A stretch of DNA of 64,000 nt from Amycolatopsis cihanbeyliensis (GCF_006715045.1 NZ_VFML01000002.1:992001-1056000); one strand, 5' to 3'. Shown: positions 52,566 to 61,253, numbered from the stretch's first letter. Notes: generated by a model from the letters alone, not told the origin. Program-made: numbers and translations.

Positions 52566-53945
52566 ATGGTGCCTCGACGTGGCATCGCGCGTTCCGGTCT
52601 CGTACTCACCCTGGCCGCGGCGACGGCGTTCTCCGCACCGGCCGCGTTCGCCTGCGACTCCGAGCACGTCCCCGGTGGTGGTCACGCGGCCACGGCCGAG
52701 ACGCGGACGACCCCGGCGACCAGCGAGAGCAAGAACGTCCGGCATCTGGGCAACGTGCCGGACGCGCAGGGCGCGATCTCGATGCAGTTCCTGCAGTACG
52801 GCCGGGGGCACCGCAAGCGCGACGTCATGCTGGTCTCCGGCGAGTTCGGGCTGAAGTCCTACGACCTCACCGGCGATCCCACCCGGCCCAAGGCACTCGG
52901 CGAGCTGTCCATGCCCGGGATGTGGGAGACCGAGGACACCGTGGTCGACGCGAAGCGCAAGCTGGTGTTCCTCGCCAGGGACCCGCGGGCGTTCGACGGC
53001 AACACCGACAACGGCGAGTCCGGGATCTACGTGGTGGACGCCTCCGACCCGGCGAACCTGACCACGCTCAGCTACGTGCGGGTGCCCGCCGGGCACACCA
53101 CGACCTGCGTCAACGACTGCCGATACCTGTGGACCGGCGGGCCCGCCAAGGCCGAGTCGATGCCGCAGGATTGGGGCGGGCGGCCGATCTGGGTGACCGA
53201 CGTCCGCGATCCGCGGCACCCCAAGGTGTTCCCTGAGCCGATCGACCTGGGTCGCAACGACGGCAAGACCGACTACGTGCACGACGTTCAGGTGGACGCG
53301 CACGGCGTGGCGTGGACCTCCGGCCGGGGTGGTGTCCGCGGCTACTGGACGCACGGGCTGCGCTGGGACCCGGTGCGGCACCGGCTGCGCTGGGCAAGCG
53401 CGGTCGACCCCGTTCCGTACGCGGGTGGCGGGATCGACGAGCTGGCCGCGGAGTCGACGTTCATGCACAACAGCTTCCGCCCGGTGGGCAGGCGGCTGGC
53501 CGACGGCGGCAAGTCGCGGCACGGCAGGCGGGGCAACCTGATCTACGTGACCGAGGAGGCCTTCGAGCCCGGCTGCGCGGGTGACGGGGTACTGGTGATC
53601 GCCTCGCTGCGCGGTTCGCGGGGCGGCCAGGGCTGGCGCTCGACCCCGGAGCGGCCGTTCCGGCTGGACACGGTCGGCACCTGGAGCGTGGCGGGCCAGG
53701 AGGGCAGCGACCCCGACAGCGGCAGCTGTTCCGCGCACTACTTCGACGTGCGCGGGGACGTGCTGGTGCAGTCCTTCTACGCCCAGGGCACCCGGTTCCT
53801 GGACGTCAGCGACCCGACCAACCCCACGCAGATCGCCTACCACCGGGAGGCGGACGCGGCGTCCTGGCAGCCGTACTGGCACCGGGGCCTGGTCTACGTG
53901 GCCGACAACAACCGGGGCGTCGATATCCTGAAGCTGACCCGCTGA
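52566..53945 (+). CDS. Secreted LVIVD-type beta-propeller protein
   Basis: The 459-residue protein has a Sec signal peptide (RSGLVLTLAAATAFSAPAAFACDS). It shows LVIVD-like propeller strands such as GLKSYDLTGDPTRPKALGEL, GIYVVDASDPANLTTLSYVRVPAGHTTTCVNDCRYLW, TRFLDVSDPTNPTQIAYHREAD and GLVYVADNNRGVDILKLTR. The Cys pair CVNDC may form a disulfide. Function unknown; related proteins are surface or secreted. GGGAGG lies five bases before ATG 52566; TTGTGC (52505-52510) and TACCGT (52529-52534), 18 bp apart, form a plausible promoter. Confidence 0.82.
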   Translation: MVPRRGIARSGLVLTLAAATAFSAPAAFACDSEHVPGGGHAATAETRTTPATSESKNVRHLGNVPDAQGAISMQFLQYGRGHRKRDVMLVSGEFGLKSYDLTGDPTRPKALGELSMPGMWETEDTVVDAKRKLVFLARDPRAFDGNTDNGESGIYVVDASDPANLTTLSYVRVPAGHTTTCVNDCRYLWTGGPAKAESMPQDWGGRPIWVTDVRDPRHPKVFPEPIDLGRNDGKTDYVHDVQVDAHGVAWTSGRGGVRGYWTHGLRWDPVRHRLRWASAVDPVPYAGGGIDELAAESTFMHNSFRPVGRRLADGGKSRHGRRGNLIYVTEEAFEPGCAGDGVLVIASLRGSRGGQGWRSTPERPFRLDTVGTWSVAGQEGSDPDSGSCSAHYFDVRGDVLVQSFYAQGTRFLDVSDPTNPTQIAYHREADAASWQPYWHRGLVYVADNNRGVDILKLTR

Positions 53946-53981
53946 GGGTTTGACCTGCGGTGTGGCGGGTATCCGAGGTGA

Positions 53982-54272
53982 ATGGGACGGCAGGACCAGG
54001 ACAAGAGCCGCAGTCGCGCGGAGTATGAACGCGGCCTGCCCGACTACCACGACCCGACCAGGGGCTTCGGCGGCGCCGCCCCCACCTACAGCGCGCTGAC
54101 GCTGCGGATCGTGCTGGCCGCCATCGCGTTGGTGCTCTCGGTCGGCGCCGCCGTCGTGTTCGCCGTCATGGGCGTGCTCTGGGGCGTCGTCATCCTCGGC
54201 GTGCTCGCTCTCGGCAGCGCCGCCGACCTGGCCTGGGTCATCCACCGCAAGCGCCGCGGCGAGCCCGGTTAA
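53982..54272 (+). CDS. Small two-helix membrane protein, DUF6343-like
   Basis: A 96-residue protein with a polar, charged N-terminus (MGRQDQDKSRSRAEYERGLPDYHDP) and two hydrophobic helices (LTLRIVLAAIALVLSVGAAVVFAVM, VVILGVLALGSAADLAWVIH) ending in a basic tail. The layout, with TYSALTLR before the first helix, resembles the DUF6343 family. No function known. It starts 37 bp after the LVIVD-like gene with GAGG close to the ATG and may be co-transcribed. Confidence 0.65.
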   Translation: MGRQDQDKSRSRAEYERGLPDYHDPTRGFGGAAPTYSALTLRIVLAAIALVLSVGAAVVFAVMGVLWGVVILGVLALGSAADLAWVIHRKRRGEPG

Positions 54273-54279
54273 GGCGCCG

Positions 54280-54657
54280 CTACGCCGCGGCGTAGGCCGC
54301 CGTGTCGAACTCCCGCTTGGCGATGCCGTCCTGGAACGCCGCGACCTCGCCCGCGGTGAACACCAGTTGCACTACCCCACCACGGCGGCGGAAGACATAC
54401 TTGCCGTCCGCGCGGCCCACGACCTCGAGGCGCAGGCCATCGGTCTCGCCCGCACGAGCCCCGGCCAGGTAGGCGTCGAACTCCTCGGCCGTGAACACGA
54501 GCCGATGGTCATCGGCCGCGCCGAAGGCGGTCTTGGAGTCCCGTAGCTCGACCCAGCCGTCCCGGCGGGCCACGCATACGCAGTTCTTGTCGGGGTCACT
54601 GCGCGTGGCCTTGCGGAAGTCCCGCTCGGCGAACCTCGGCGATGGGGTGGCGCTCAT
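54280..54657 (-). CDS. DUF397 protein with two repeats
   Basis: This 125-residue protein holds two DUF397 units: one around CVCVARRDGWVELRDSKTAFGAADDHRLVFTAEEFDAYLAG, the other YVFRRRGGVVQLVFTAGEVAAFQDGI. DUF397 proteins are small partners of Scr1/WhiJ-type HTH regulators and behave like the second half of a toxin-antitoxin-style pair. It overlaps the HTH gene upstream by four bases (ATGA), so the two are coupled. Confidence 0.9.
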   Translation of the reverse strand: MSATPSPRFAERDFRKATRSDPDKNCVCVARRDGWVELRDSKTAFGAADDHRLVFTAEEFDAYLAGARAGETDGLRLEVVGRADGKYVFRRRGGVVQLVFTAGEVAAFQDGIAKREFDTAAYAAA

Positions 54658-55568
54658 CTGCGATCTCCCTGTGGGGTGGGGGTGTTCATCTCTTCGGTGT
54701 ACTCGCGCGAGATCATCCGCAGGAACTCGCGGGTCTCGTCGAAGCGCAGCGCGACGTTGGTCAGCCGCGCCCAGGCCGAGTCGTGCGCGGCGAGGGCCTT
54801 CTTGTCGTCCAGGTAGCGAATCTCGCCCTCACCCTCGGTGTAGGCGAGTTCGAGTGGACCGGCCTCGCCAGGTGACGGGACGCGCAGCAGCACGAAGCGG
54901 TTGCTGATCGGGCAGCGGCGGCCGGGCGGGGTGCGGAACGGCATCACCTGGATCATCACGTTCGGCCGGTCGGACAGCGCGATCAGGTGCTCGATCTGCT
55001 CCCGCATGACCTCGGCCGGAGCCCACATGCGGCGCAGGCAGGACTCACTCAGCACGAAGTGGAGTGCCGGCGGCTCGTCCTTGTCCAGGATGTCCTGCCG
55101 GGCCAGCCGAGCGGCCACCCGGTCTTCGGTCGTGACGCCCTCGATCTCGACCTGGTCGGCATGGAGCGCCCTGGCATACGCCTCGGTCTGCGCCAGGCCG
55201 GGCACCACCTCGACCTCGTTCGAGCGGATCTGATCGGCGTGCTTCTCCAGGTCGATCAGCAGCCGCAGGTCCTCGGAATAGGCCCGGTTGTGGCCGGTGG
55301 ACCAGAAGCCGCGCCGGTGGTTGTCCCGGCGCAGCTCGCGCAGCGCCTCCTTGTAACCCTCGTCGGTGAAGCCGAGGCGGTTGGCCAGCAGTTCGAGGTC
55401 ACCGACGGCGATCGTGCCCGCCCCACTGAGCAGACCGGCGATCCGGCTCTGGCTGGACTCGATGATCTCCCCGGCTTCGGCCTGCGAGAGGCCCGCGGTC
55501 TCGATCATGTGCGCGATCTCGCGGCCCAGCAGGAGCTTCCTGGCGGTACGCAACTTGGCCATCGGCAT
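54654..55568 (-). CDS. Scr1-family HTH / DUF5753 regulator
   Basis: The product has 304 residues. An Xre-type HTH near the N-terminus (LLLGREIAHMIETAGLSQAEAGEIIESSQSRIAGLLSGAGTI) is followed by the DUF5753 domain (RRGFWSTGHNRAYSEDLRLLIDLEKHADQIRSNEVEVVPGLAQTEAYARALH; LIALSDRPNVMIQVMPFRT). Members of this WhiJ-like group act with a DUF397 partner in development and antibiotic control in Streptomyces. ATG 55568 has GAGAGGG seven bases upstream. The AT-rich divergent region carries a TTGACT hexamer (minus, 55677-55672) and an inverted repeat. Confidence 0.92.
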   Translation of the reverse strand: MPMAKLRTARKLLLGREIAHMIETAGLSQAEAGEIIESSQSRIAGLLSGAGTIAVGDLELLANRLGFTDEGYKEALRELRRDNHRRGFWSTGHNRAYSEDLRLLIDLEKHADQIRSNEVEVVPGLAQTEAYARALHADQVEIEGVTTEDRVAARLARQDILDKDEPPALHFVLSESCLRRMWAPAEVMREQIEHLIALSDRPNVMIQVMPFRTPPGRRCPISNRFVLLRVPSPGEAGPLELAYTEGEGEIRYLDDKKALAAHDSAWARLTNVALRFDETREFLRMISREYTEEMNTPTPQGDRR

Positions 55569-55696
55569 GTGGGTGCCCTCTCTGCGATGTGCGGCTCGAT
55601 GGTCGCCAGGGCGAGCACCCCTCCTTCCTCACCACAGAGGGTATCGCCTGGCGCTACCCGATTGGCGGGGTAGTCAAATAGTGATTATCACCGTAC

Positions 55697-55721
55697 TGTC
55701 ATCTCCAGTACATAGATGACA
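55697..55721. promoter_or_regulatory. Inverted repeat TGTCAT-N13-ATGACA in Scr1 divergent promoter
   Basis: Perfect hexamer arms at 55697-55702 and 55716-55721, in the AT-rich region between the HTH/DUF397 pair and the three small divergent genes. It is a good candidate for binding by the Scr1-type regulator. Confidence 0.5.
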
Positions 55722-55779
55722 CGCGATGAAAACTATTCATGCTATCGCGTCGATGAGTATGACCGGAGCGAGGTGAGCG

Positions 55780-56106
55780 ATGACCATCGAGGCCGGACGA
55801 CTGTTCGTCACCTGGTTCCGCAGCGGCGCCGACGGCCGGGACCACGCGGTCACCGATGAGCGGATGAGCGCGGCCCGCCGCGCGGGCGGCGACCCGGTGG
55901 CGGTGTGCGGCGCCGAGGTGCCACCCGTGCCGCTGGTGACCCCGCCGGGGCCGCGCTGCCACCGCTGCGAGCTGTGCGTGGCGGTGCGCGGGACCCCGCC
56001 CGGCGTTGAAGCCCGCCTCCGCGCCCGGCCGCACCGGCATCGCAAGCCGTCCCGGCTACGGCAACTGCTCACCAGGCTCCCGATCCGCTCCGCCGCCGGA
56101 ACGTGA
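55780..56106 (+). CDS. Small Cys-containing hypothetical protein, 108 aa
   Basis: The first gene of a three-gene run divergent from the Scr1/DUF397 pair. After MTIEAGRLFVTWFRSGADGRDH come Cys residues in VAVCGAEVPP and PGPRCHRCELCV, a possible zinc site, then a very basic tail (RARPHRHRKPSRLRQLL). GAGGTGAG directly precedes ATG 55780. Small proteins with this Cys spacing are common beside Scr1 regulators in actinomycetes, but I cannot assign a function. Confidence 0.65.
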   Translation: MTIEAGRLFVTWFRSGADGRDHAVTDERMSAARRAGGDPVAVCGAEVPPVPLVTPPGPRCHRCELCVAVRGTPPGVEARLRARPHRHRKPSRLRQLLTRLPIRSAAGT

Positions 56107-56474
56107 TGATGACCCGGCCCCAGTCCAGCAACGAGGAAGCGCCCCATATCGCCGCCCTCCGGCGGGCGGTTCGTGCCGGGTTCGTGTTCCGGCAGCTCGC
56201 TGACGCCGACGGCGTGGCGGTCGCGGCGCTGTATGCCGAGCGGCGCAGTCCCGAGGGCGTGGTGGAGAACCTGGTCGTCTGCGGCATGACCGAGGCGATC
56301 GCCAGGCGGTTGCGTACCGAGGACTACCCCGGCGGGGACCCGCTCTGGGAACGCACCGGCACCGTCGCGGAGGTGATCACCGACCTGCTCGCCCTGCCGG
56401 CACACGGGTCCCCCGGTGCGCCGAGCCTCGCCCGCCGCCCTTCCGGCTCGTTATGGCTGCCCGGCATGCCATGA
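56106..56474 (+). CDS. Hypothetical protein, 122 aa, second of the Scr1-linked run
   Basis: The frame begins with GTG at 56103 overlapping the previous stop, then ATG at 56106 and 56109. The protein (MMTRPQSSNEEAPHIAALRR) contains AGFVFRQLADADGVAVAALYAERRSPEGVVENLVVCGMTEAIARRL, which reads like a small alpha/beta domain, and a Pro/Ser-rich tail. It is coupled to both neighbours by overlapping start/stop codons. No recognised family. Confidence 0.6.
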   Translation: MMTRPQSSNEEAPHIAALRRAVRAGFVFRQLADADGVAVAALYAERRSPEGVVENLVVCGMTEAIARRLRTEDYPGGDPLWERTGTVAEVITDLLALPAHGSPGAPSLARRPSGSLWLPGMP

Positions 56475-56686
56475 CACTGCGCTGGCGGCCCGAGCAGTGG
56501 CCCGGTTCCGCGTGGCCGGGGTACTTCTCGCGGACCCTGCTGCACCACGTCGAGGCCGGCAACTCCGAGCGGATCTCACCCGTACTCGGCATCGCCGACT
56601 GCGGCGCGGTCTGCATCCGCCCCCGCAAGGACGTGGACTACGCGTGGTGCACCTATTGCCGAAACTGCTATCCGTCCGTCGACTGA
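56471..56686 (+). CDS. Cys-rich hypothetical protein, 71 aa
   Basis: It starts MTLRWRPEQWPGSAWPGYF at an ATGA overlap with the preceding gene. Cys residues in GIADCGAVC and YAWCTYCRNCYPS suggest a small zinc- or Fe-S-binding fold. It ends the run of three co-oriented genes divergent from the Scr1 regulator. Function unknown. Confidence 0.55.
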   Translation: MTLRWRPEQWPGSAWPGYFSRTLLHHVEAGNSERISPVLGIADCGAVCIRPRKDVDYAWCTYCRNCYPSVD

Positions 56687-56768
56687 CTCCCCGCGCCGCC
56701 GAAGAGTGCCCGAACGGAGCCAAGCTGCCCGGGTTGCGGGCTCAGGGTCAATGGGTGTTCGCTGGTGC

Positions 56769-57023
56769 TCATGGCGGCCTTGGTTCGTGGTGGCCGGTTG
56801 TTCGTCCACCCTGTCCGCTCATCGCCTGTAATTCGCGTCGCCTCGGGCGAACACTCCGGAAGCTCAGGTGCCGGACCGAGATCCGCGCGTCGATGGATAG
56901 GTCGAGCTGGCTGATCCGGCGGCGGTCCCGCCATTCCCGCAGCAGCTCCCCGACCGGCCGTGCGTGCCGTGTGCTGGCCTGCGGTGTCGTCTGGATCGTC
57001 ACGCCGCCGACGCTACGGCGCAC
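56769..57023 (-). pseudogene. Truncated MmyB-like Xre regulator remnant
   Basis: The frame contains VGELLREWRDRRRISQLDLSIDARISVRHLSF, the N-terminal HTH of MmyB-like regulators (normally continuing with an ETGR-type loop and a ligand domain of about 200 residues). Here it breaks off after RHLSF into an unrelated Arg-rich sequence and stops. The rest of the gene is missing. Otherwise 56687-57114 holds no gene I can support. Confidence 0.55.
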
Positions 57024-57114
57024 CGCGCGGCGCCGCCGTTACCTGCCCGGTAATCGACGGGCCGCCCCGCACCGGCCATGGTAGTCACCGACACCGGATG
57101 AGGAAGGAGCGAGG

Positions 57115-57618
57115 ATGCCGGACACCACCAGCCAGCCACCCGACGCGTTCCTGGTCGCCCTACTCGACCAGGGGACCGAGCTGGACGGCCTCGGCATGCT
57201 GACCGGAGTCGCCGAGGGCCGGATCCCGCATCCGGATTCCTACCGGCGCATCGGCCTGCGGGTCACCGGCGCGGAGCCCGGCACGGTCCGGCTCGACTGG
57301 ACACCGACGGCGGCAGCCCGCAACTTCGCGGGCGGCGTGGACGGCGGCTGCATCGCGACGGTGTTCGACCAGGCTTGCTGCAACACGGCGGCGTCGAGGT
57401 GCGAGCACTGCGTGCCCATGGTGACGCTGAGCCTGAGCGTCGACTACTTCGCCCCGCTCGCCGTCGGTGAGCACTACCGCGTGCTGGGCGACCTCGTGCA
57501 TCCGGGGCGACGCCGGATGGTGGCCCACGCGCGGATTCTGGACACCACGGGAACCGTGCTCGCCCACGCCACCGCCGCGGTCGTCCCGGATAGTTCCTTC
57601 CCCGACCGGATTCACTGA
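57115..57618 (+). CDS. PaaI-type hotdog thioesterase
   Basis: A 167-residue hotdog-fold protein. Family elements: YRRIGLRVTGAEPGTVRLDWTPTAAARNFAGGVDGGCIATVFDQACCNTAAS (helix with the acyl-CoA site), VTLSLSVDYFAPLAVGEHYRVLGDLVHPGRRRMVAHARILDTTG and the C-terminal strand VLAHATAAVV. Such enzymes hydrolyse phenylacetyl- or other acyl-CoA thioesters. The usual catalytic Asn/Asp helix is altered (VDGGC), so specificity is unclear. GAAGGAGCGAGG-type sequence upstream of ATG 57115 is a strong ribosome-binding site. Confidence 0.82.
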   Translation: MPDTTSQPPDAFLVALLDQGTELDGLGMLTGVAEGRIPHPDSYRRIGLRVTGAEPGTVRLDWTPTAAARNFAGGVDGGCIATVFDQACCNTAASRCEHCVPMVTLSLSVDYFAPLAVGEHYRVLGDLVHPGRRRMVAHARILDTTGTVLAHATAAVVPDSSFPDRIH

Positions 57619-57719
57619 CCAGAAACGAAAACCGGTTTACCTGGCAAACCACCGCATCCGGTGGCGGGAGCCGCGTAAGGAGAAGGTCCGCAGCCGCCCG
57701 CGCAGGCTCGGACAACGGT

Positions 57720-57944
57720 GTCGGCCGCCGAGGCCAAATGACCGACCGCTTCACCAAAGCCGTCGAACAACTCGGCTCCGCTGAACTGTACGTCCGCATC
57801 GGCGGCATCCACGCCCCCGAACACGTCCTGCGCGATTCGCCCGAGCACCACAACGACATCGTCGAAGTCCTCGTCTCCTTTATCCACGACCGCGCTCCCC
57901 GCTGCCCTCACTGTGCTCGGCAGGCGCCCCGATTCCAATGCTGA
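57720..57944 (+). pseudogene. Remnant of a pentapeptide-repeat membrane protein
   Basis: The frame reads RGQMTDRFTKAVEQLGSAEL...RIGGIHAPEHVLRDSPEHHNDIVEVLVSFI, the linker typical of actinobacterial pentapeptide-repeat proteins between their membrane helices and the repeats. Neither the upstream helices nor any pentapeptide repeats are present; the frame runs into CPHCARQAPRFQC and stops. I see no gene in the rest of 57619-58064. Confidence 0.6.
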
Positions 57945-58064
57945 GCCCTCCATCAGACTCACCGCGTGCGCTCCGTAACGCCGTCCGCGTGCATGAAGCC
58001 GCGGACGCGGACCATTGAACAGGACAAGCAGGTCTATGCCGGTCAACTGTCCACGTCGTATCTT

Positions 58065-58169
58065 GACCAACTCGCCAACGCGTGCGGCAAACTCGCCTAC
58101 CTGGGCGGCAAACTCGGTTACGCCAACAGCCAACACGGTTACGTGGGCGGCCAACACGGTGTGGGTTAT
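58065..58169. repeat. Tandem 21-bp repeat array, copy 2 (five units)
   Basis: Units start at 58065, 58086, 58107, 58128 and 58149. The best conserved (58086) is GGCAAACTCGCCTACCTGGGC, over 80% identical to the first unit of the array at 13843. A further degenerate unit may precede at about 58040. The array ends over the stop codon of the GH101 gene, so like copy 1 it sits at a gene 3' end. Confidence 0.8.
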
Positions 58170-61100
58170 CGGGTGCCGGCCGGGCCGAGGTCGGTGACGG
58201 TGAAGTTGTCCAGGATGAGGTCGGCCTGCTCGGCGTCGCCAGGGTGCTTGCGCAGGCCGACCCAGTGGGCGCCGGGTCCGTCCACTGTGAACTCCTGGGT
58301 GAACCGGGTGGTCGCGTGCTGCTCGCCGAGCGGGGTGGCGCTGAGCTGGGTCGAGGTGGTGCCCTCGTCCGTGCCGAGCACCCAGGAGTACTCCCCCGCC
58401 CGGCCGCTCTGGTAGTCGAACTCCACCCGGTAACGGTGGCCGGGCTCGAACCGCACGCTCTGCGGGACCGTCCGGTACACCAGGCCGGTGTTCTCCTCGT
58501 GCGCCTTCAGCGACCACTGCCCGTCCAGCACGTTGTCCACCAGCTTGCCGTTCCAGCCGCGCTGGGTGTACGGCTCGTTCCGCTCGGCCAGGTGAGTCCG
58601 TGGATCGGTGCTGCCGCCCGCGTCTCCCTTCACGAATGGCCACCAGCCCTGATCCACGTGCTCGAAGTCCTCGAACACCAGCGCGCCCTCCCGAGCGGAC
58701 CGTTCGGTGCGCACCACCCGGATGTCGTCGAGCCGCACCCGCGCGTCGCCCTCGCCCGCGTCGATCCGCAGCACCGGGCGGCTGCCCCGCTCGGGAACGT
58801 CGAACAGCACCCGGACCCGCTGGAAGCGGGTGCCGTGCTTCTCGTCGGCGGCCACGAAGTTCTCCGCCGCCGAGGATTCCACGAACGCGGTCACCGGCCC
58901 GGCATCCCCCGACCGCACCGAGAGCTCCGTGCGGCGGGTCCGGCCCGCCTCGACCTCGATCCAGGCCGAGGCGCTGTAAGTGCCCGGCTCCAGCTTGCCC
59001 AGTCGCTGCTCGATCCCGGCGGCACCGGTGCCGAACTCGGCCACCCGGTGCCCGCGGTCGGTCCGCCGCACCCGGACCTCGCCCCGCTGGTGCCAGGAGC
59101 GCAGGTCGTCCGCGTTGAATCCGGGGTCGCGCACGGGTGTTCCCTCGCCCCATTCCGCCCGCGGCTGCCAGGGCGTGAAGCCGGGGTACAGCACGTACGG
59201 GGTGCCCGGTTCGGCCTCCAGGGTGACCTCGCCGCCGAAGGCGGGCACGATCTTCTCGAACTTCCGCCCGGTCTCGGTCAGCCGGTACTTGGTGAGGAAC
59301 AGCGAGCCGCGCAACGGCTCCGGCAGCCGCCAGCTGGCGCGGCCGCCGGATGCGTTGTAGTGGTACAGCTTCTGCCCCTCCTGCCACGGCAGCAGGTAGG
59401 AGTCCCCCTCGAGTACCTTGGCGTCCCCGGAGTACAGCCGCCGCGTTCCGTCCACGTCGGTGCCGCGCACCCCGCCGGTGAACCGGATCTCGTGCTCATT
59501 CCACTGTAGAATCTTCTGTTGTTGCAAGAACTTGGCGGGCAGGTTGTGTTCCCAGATGTTGGCGTAGAAGACGTTCCAGTCCACCTCACCGCGCCAGCCC
59601 TCGAACTCCTCGATCCGGCTGTTGCCGAGGATCGGATGCGAGTTCCAGACATCCTTCTGGTGGTTGCGGATGAACCGGATGATCGTCGAGTTCAGTCCCT
59701 TGTTGGTCTTCCCGCCGTAGTCGAGGTCGTTGGCCCAGTGTGACCACACCGAGGAACGTTCCAGCTTGTCCGACCACTCGGTGCCGACCCGCCAACCCTG
59801 CGCGTCCAGGTCACGCAACATGTTGTCGGCCAGCCAGCCGAACGGGTAGAACACGTCGATGTAGAGAAAGTCCAGGTTCGGGTGGGTCTCCTGACGCAGT
59901 CGCGTGAACCGGCGCATGAGGTCGCCGGAGACCTGGTCCCTGCGCTGGTCGATGTAGTACGACTGGTTCAGCCAGTCCCAGCCCTCGCGCTCGGGGTCGA
60001 CAAGGGTCTCGTCGAACGCGTGCGCCTCCGGGTAGGACTCGGTCGCGTTGACGTGCACCCCGAAGTCGGCGTTCCACCCCTGCCCCTCCCGCAGCAGGGT
60101 GTTCAGCCCGTCCAGCCCACCTGCGCGCTCGTTGTAGTGGCCGCCGTAGTCCGGATGCGCGGAGTCGTGTCCCTCCGCGCCGTAGCCCTTGAGGATCGCC
60201 AGCTGGCCCAGCCCGTCGGTGGCCAGCGAGATCCGCTTCACGTCGTCCAGGGTGCGCGGGAAGGGGTGCGTCGCCTGGCTGGCGAAGTTGAACGGGATAT
60301 GGGTGACCACCCGGTCCGCGGTGCCCTCCGCGCCACGCGGGTCGATCGCGATGTCCCGGAAGGCGATGGCGCCGTCCTGCCAGTCCACCGTGCCGTCCCC
60401 GTTGGCGTCCGGAGTGACGATCACCTTGGCCCACGGCAGGTCCTCGGTCTCGGTGGCGGTATCGGCGCGGTGGGTCCACTGCCCGCTCCACACGCCGACC
60501 CGCACGTCCTCGCCCTCGGCGCGGGCCTGGTGCCACAGCCGGGCGGCGTCCCGGTCGGTCGGGCCGGACGGCCGGTCGTAGGTCGAGTTGGTCTCCACCG
60601 CGGCGGCCAGCCGGTCGGTGTGCACGATGCCGTAGGTGGCGCCCACCGGGTTCTCCTGCACCGGGGTGTCGGCGGTCACCTGGGCGAACCGGTCCGCGGT
60701 GCGGGTGGAGTCCGGGTCCAGCCGGGTGAAGGCGGTGGCCGCGCCGGGCTGCGTGCTGGCGACGGACACCAGGTCGTGGCCGGGGATGTCCAGGGTCCCG
60801 ACCCGGAAGGACGCGGTCTCCACGATCCGGTCCACCCGGAAGGTGGTCGCCCTGCCCTGCACGCTGATCGAGGCGTCGATGCGCGCCCCCGGCTCCCCCT
60901 CGATCGCCAGCGAGTAGTGCGCCGCGCCGTCCGCGCCGACCCACCCGGTGCCGGTCACCTCGTACGACCTGCCGTCCACGGTGATCCGGTCCAGCGGGGT
61001 GGTGCGCCCGGTCAGGCTCGCCCCGACCTCCCGGTCGGTGTAGCGGGCGACGTACGGGAACGAGCCGCCGAGGGTGACCTCGAGCTCGGCCGAGGAGATC

Positions 61101-61222
61101 CGCAGCAGCTCCGGCTGCGCCCCGGCCGCCCCGGCCTGCGCGGGCACCGCCGTCAGCAGCCCGGCGGCCACCGCGCAGGCGGAGAGCAGGCCGGTGGCAC
61201 GAACACTCGAGCGAAGCGACAT
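58166..61222 (-). CDS. Secreted GH101 endo-alpha-N-acetylgalactosaminidase
   Basis: The 1,018-residue enzyme would release core O-glycans (Gal-GalNAc) from mucin-type glycoproteins. A signal peptide (MSLRSSVRATGLLSACAVAAG to AQA) is followed by a beta-sandwich domain, an EF-hand-like loop (DANGDGTVDWQDG) and the GH101 barrel. The catalytic nucleophile Asp is in LDFLYIDVFYPFGW, the acid Glu in RVGTEWSDKLERSSVWSHWANDL. NHQKDVWNSHPILGNSRIEEFEGW and carbohydrate-binding-like C-terminal domains complete it. ATG 61222 has GGAGG six bases upstream. A DeoR-type operator overlaps its promoter. Confidence 0.92.
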   Translation of the reverse strand: MSLRSSVRATGLLSACAVAAGLLTAVPAQAGAAGAQPELLRISSAELEVTLGGSFPYVARYTDREVGASLTGRTTPLDRITVDGRSYEVTGTGWVGADGAAHYSLAIEGEPGARIDASISVQGRATTFRVDRIVETASFRVGTLDIPGHDLVSVASTQPGAATAFTRLDPDSTRTADRFAQVTADTPVQENPVGATYGIVHTDRLAAAVETNSTYDRPSGPTDRDAARLWHQARAEGEDVRVGVWSGQWTHRADTATETEDLPWAKVIVTPDANGDGTVDWQDGAIAFRDIAIDPRGAEGTADRVVTHIPFNFASQATHPFPRTLDDVKRISLATDGLGQLAILKGYGAEGHDSAHPDYGGHYNERAGGLDGLNTLLREGQGWNADFGVHVNATESYPEAHAFDETLVDPEREGWDWLNQSYYIDQRRDQVSGDLMRRFTRLRQETHPNLDFLYIDVFYPFGWLADNMLRDLDAQGWRVGTEWSDKLERSSVWSHWANDLDYGGKTNKGLNSTIIRFIRNHQKDVWNSHPILGNSRIEEFEGWRGEVDWNVFYANIWEHNLPAKFLQQQKILQWNEHEIRFTGGVRGTDVDGTRRLYSGDAKVLEGDSYLLPWQEGQKLYHYNASGGRASWRLPEPLRGSLFLTKYRLTETGRKFEKIVPAFGGEVTLEAEPGTPYVLYPGFTPWQPRAEWGEGTPVRDPGFNADDLRSWHQRGEVRVRRTDRGHRVAEFGTGAAGIEQRLGKLEPGTYSASAWIEVEAGRTRRTELSVRSGDAGPVTAFVESSAAENFVAADEKHGTRFQRVRVLFDVPERGSRPVLRIDAGEGDARVRLDDIRVVRTERSAREGALVFEDFEHVDQGWWPFVKGDAGGSTDPRTHLAERNEPYTQRGWNGKLVDNVLDGQWSLKAHEENTGLVYRTVPQSVRFEPGHRYRVEFDYQSGRAGEYSWVLGTDEGTTSTQLSATPLGEQHATTRFTQEFTVDGPGAHWVGLRKHPGDAEQADLILDNFTVTDLGPAGTR

Positions 61223-61253
61223 GGCGGCCTCCCAGACTGGATGTTCAATGCTG

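Noticed and set aside
56668..56934. Short minus-strand peptide frame (MSTSEHPLTLSPQPGQLGS)
   Set aside because: Only 34 residues from its ATG, weak ribosome-binding site, in a decay zone; not enough to call a gene.
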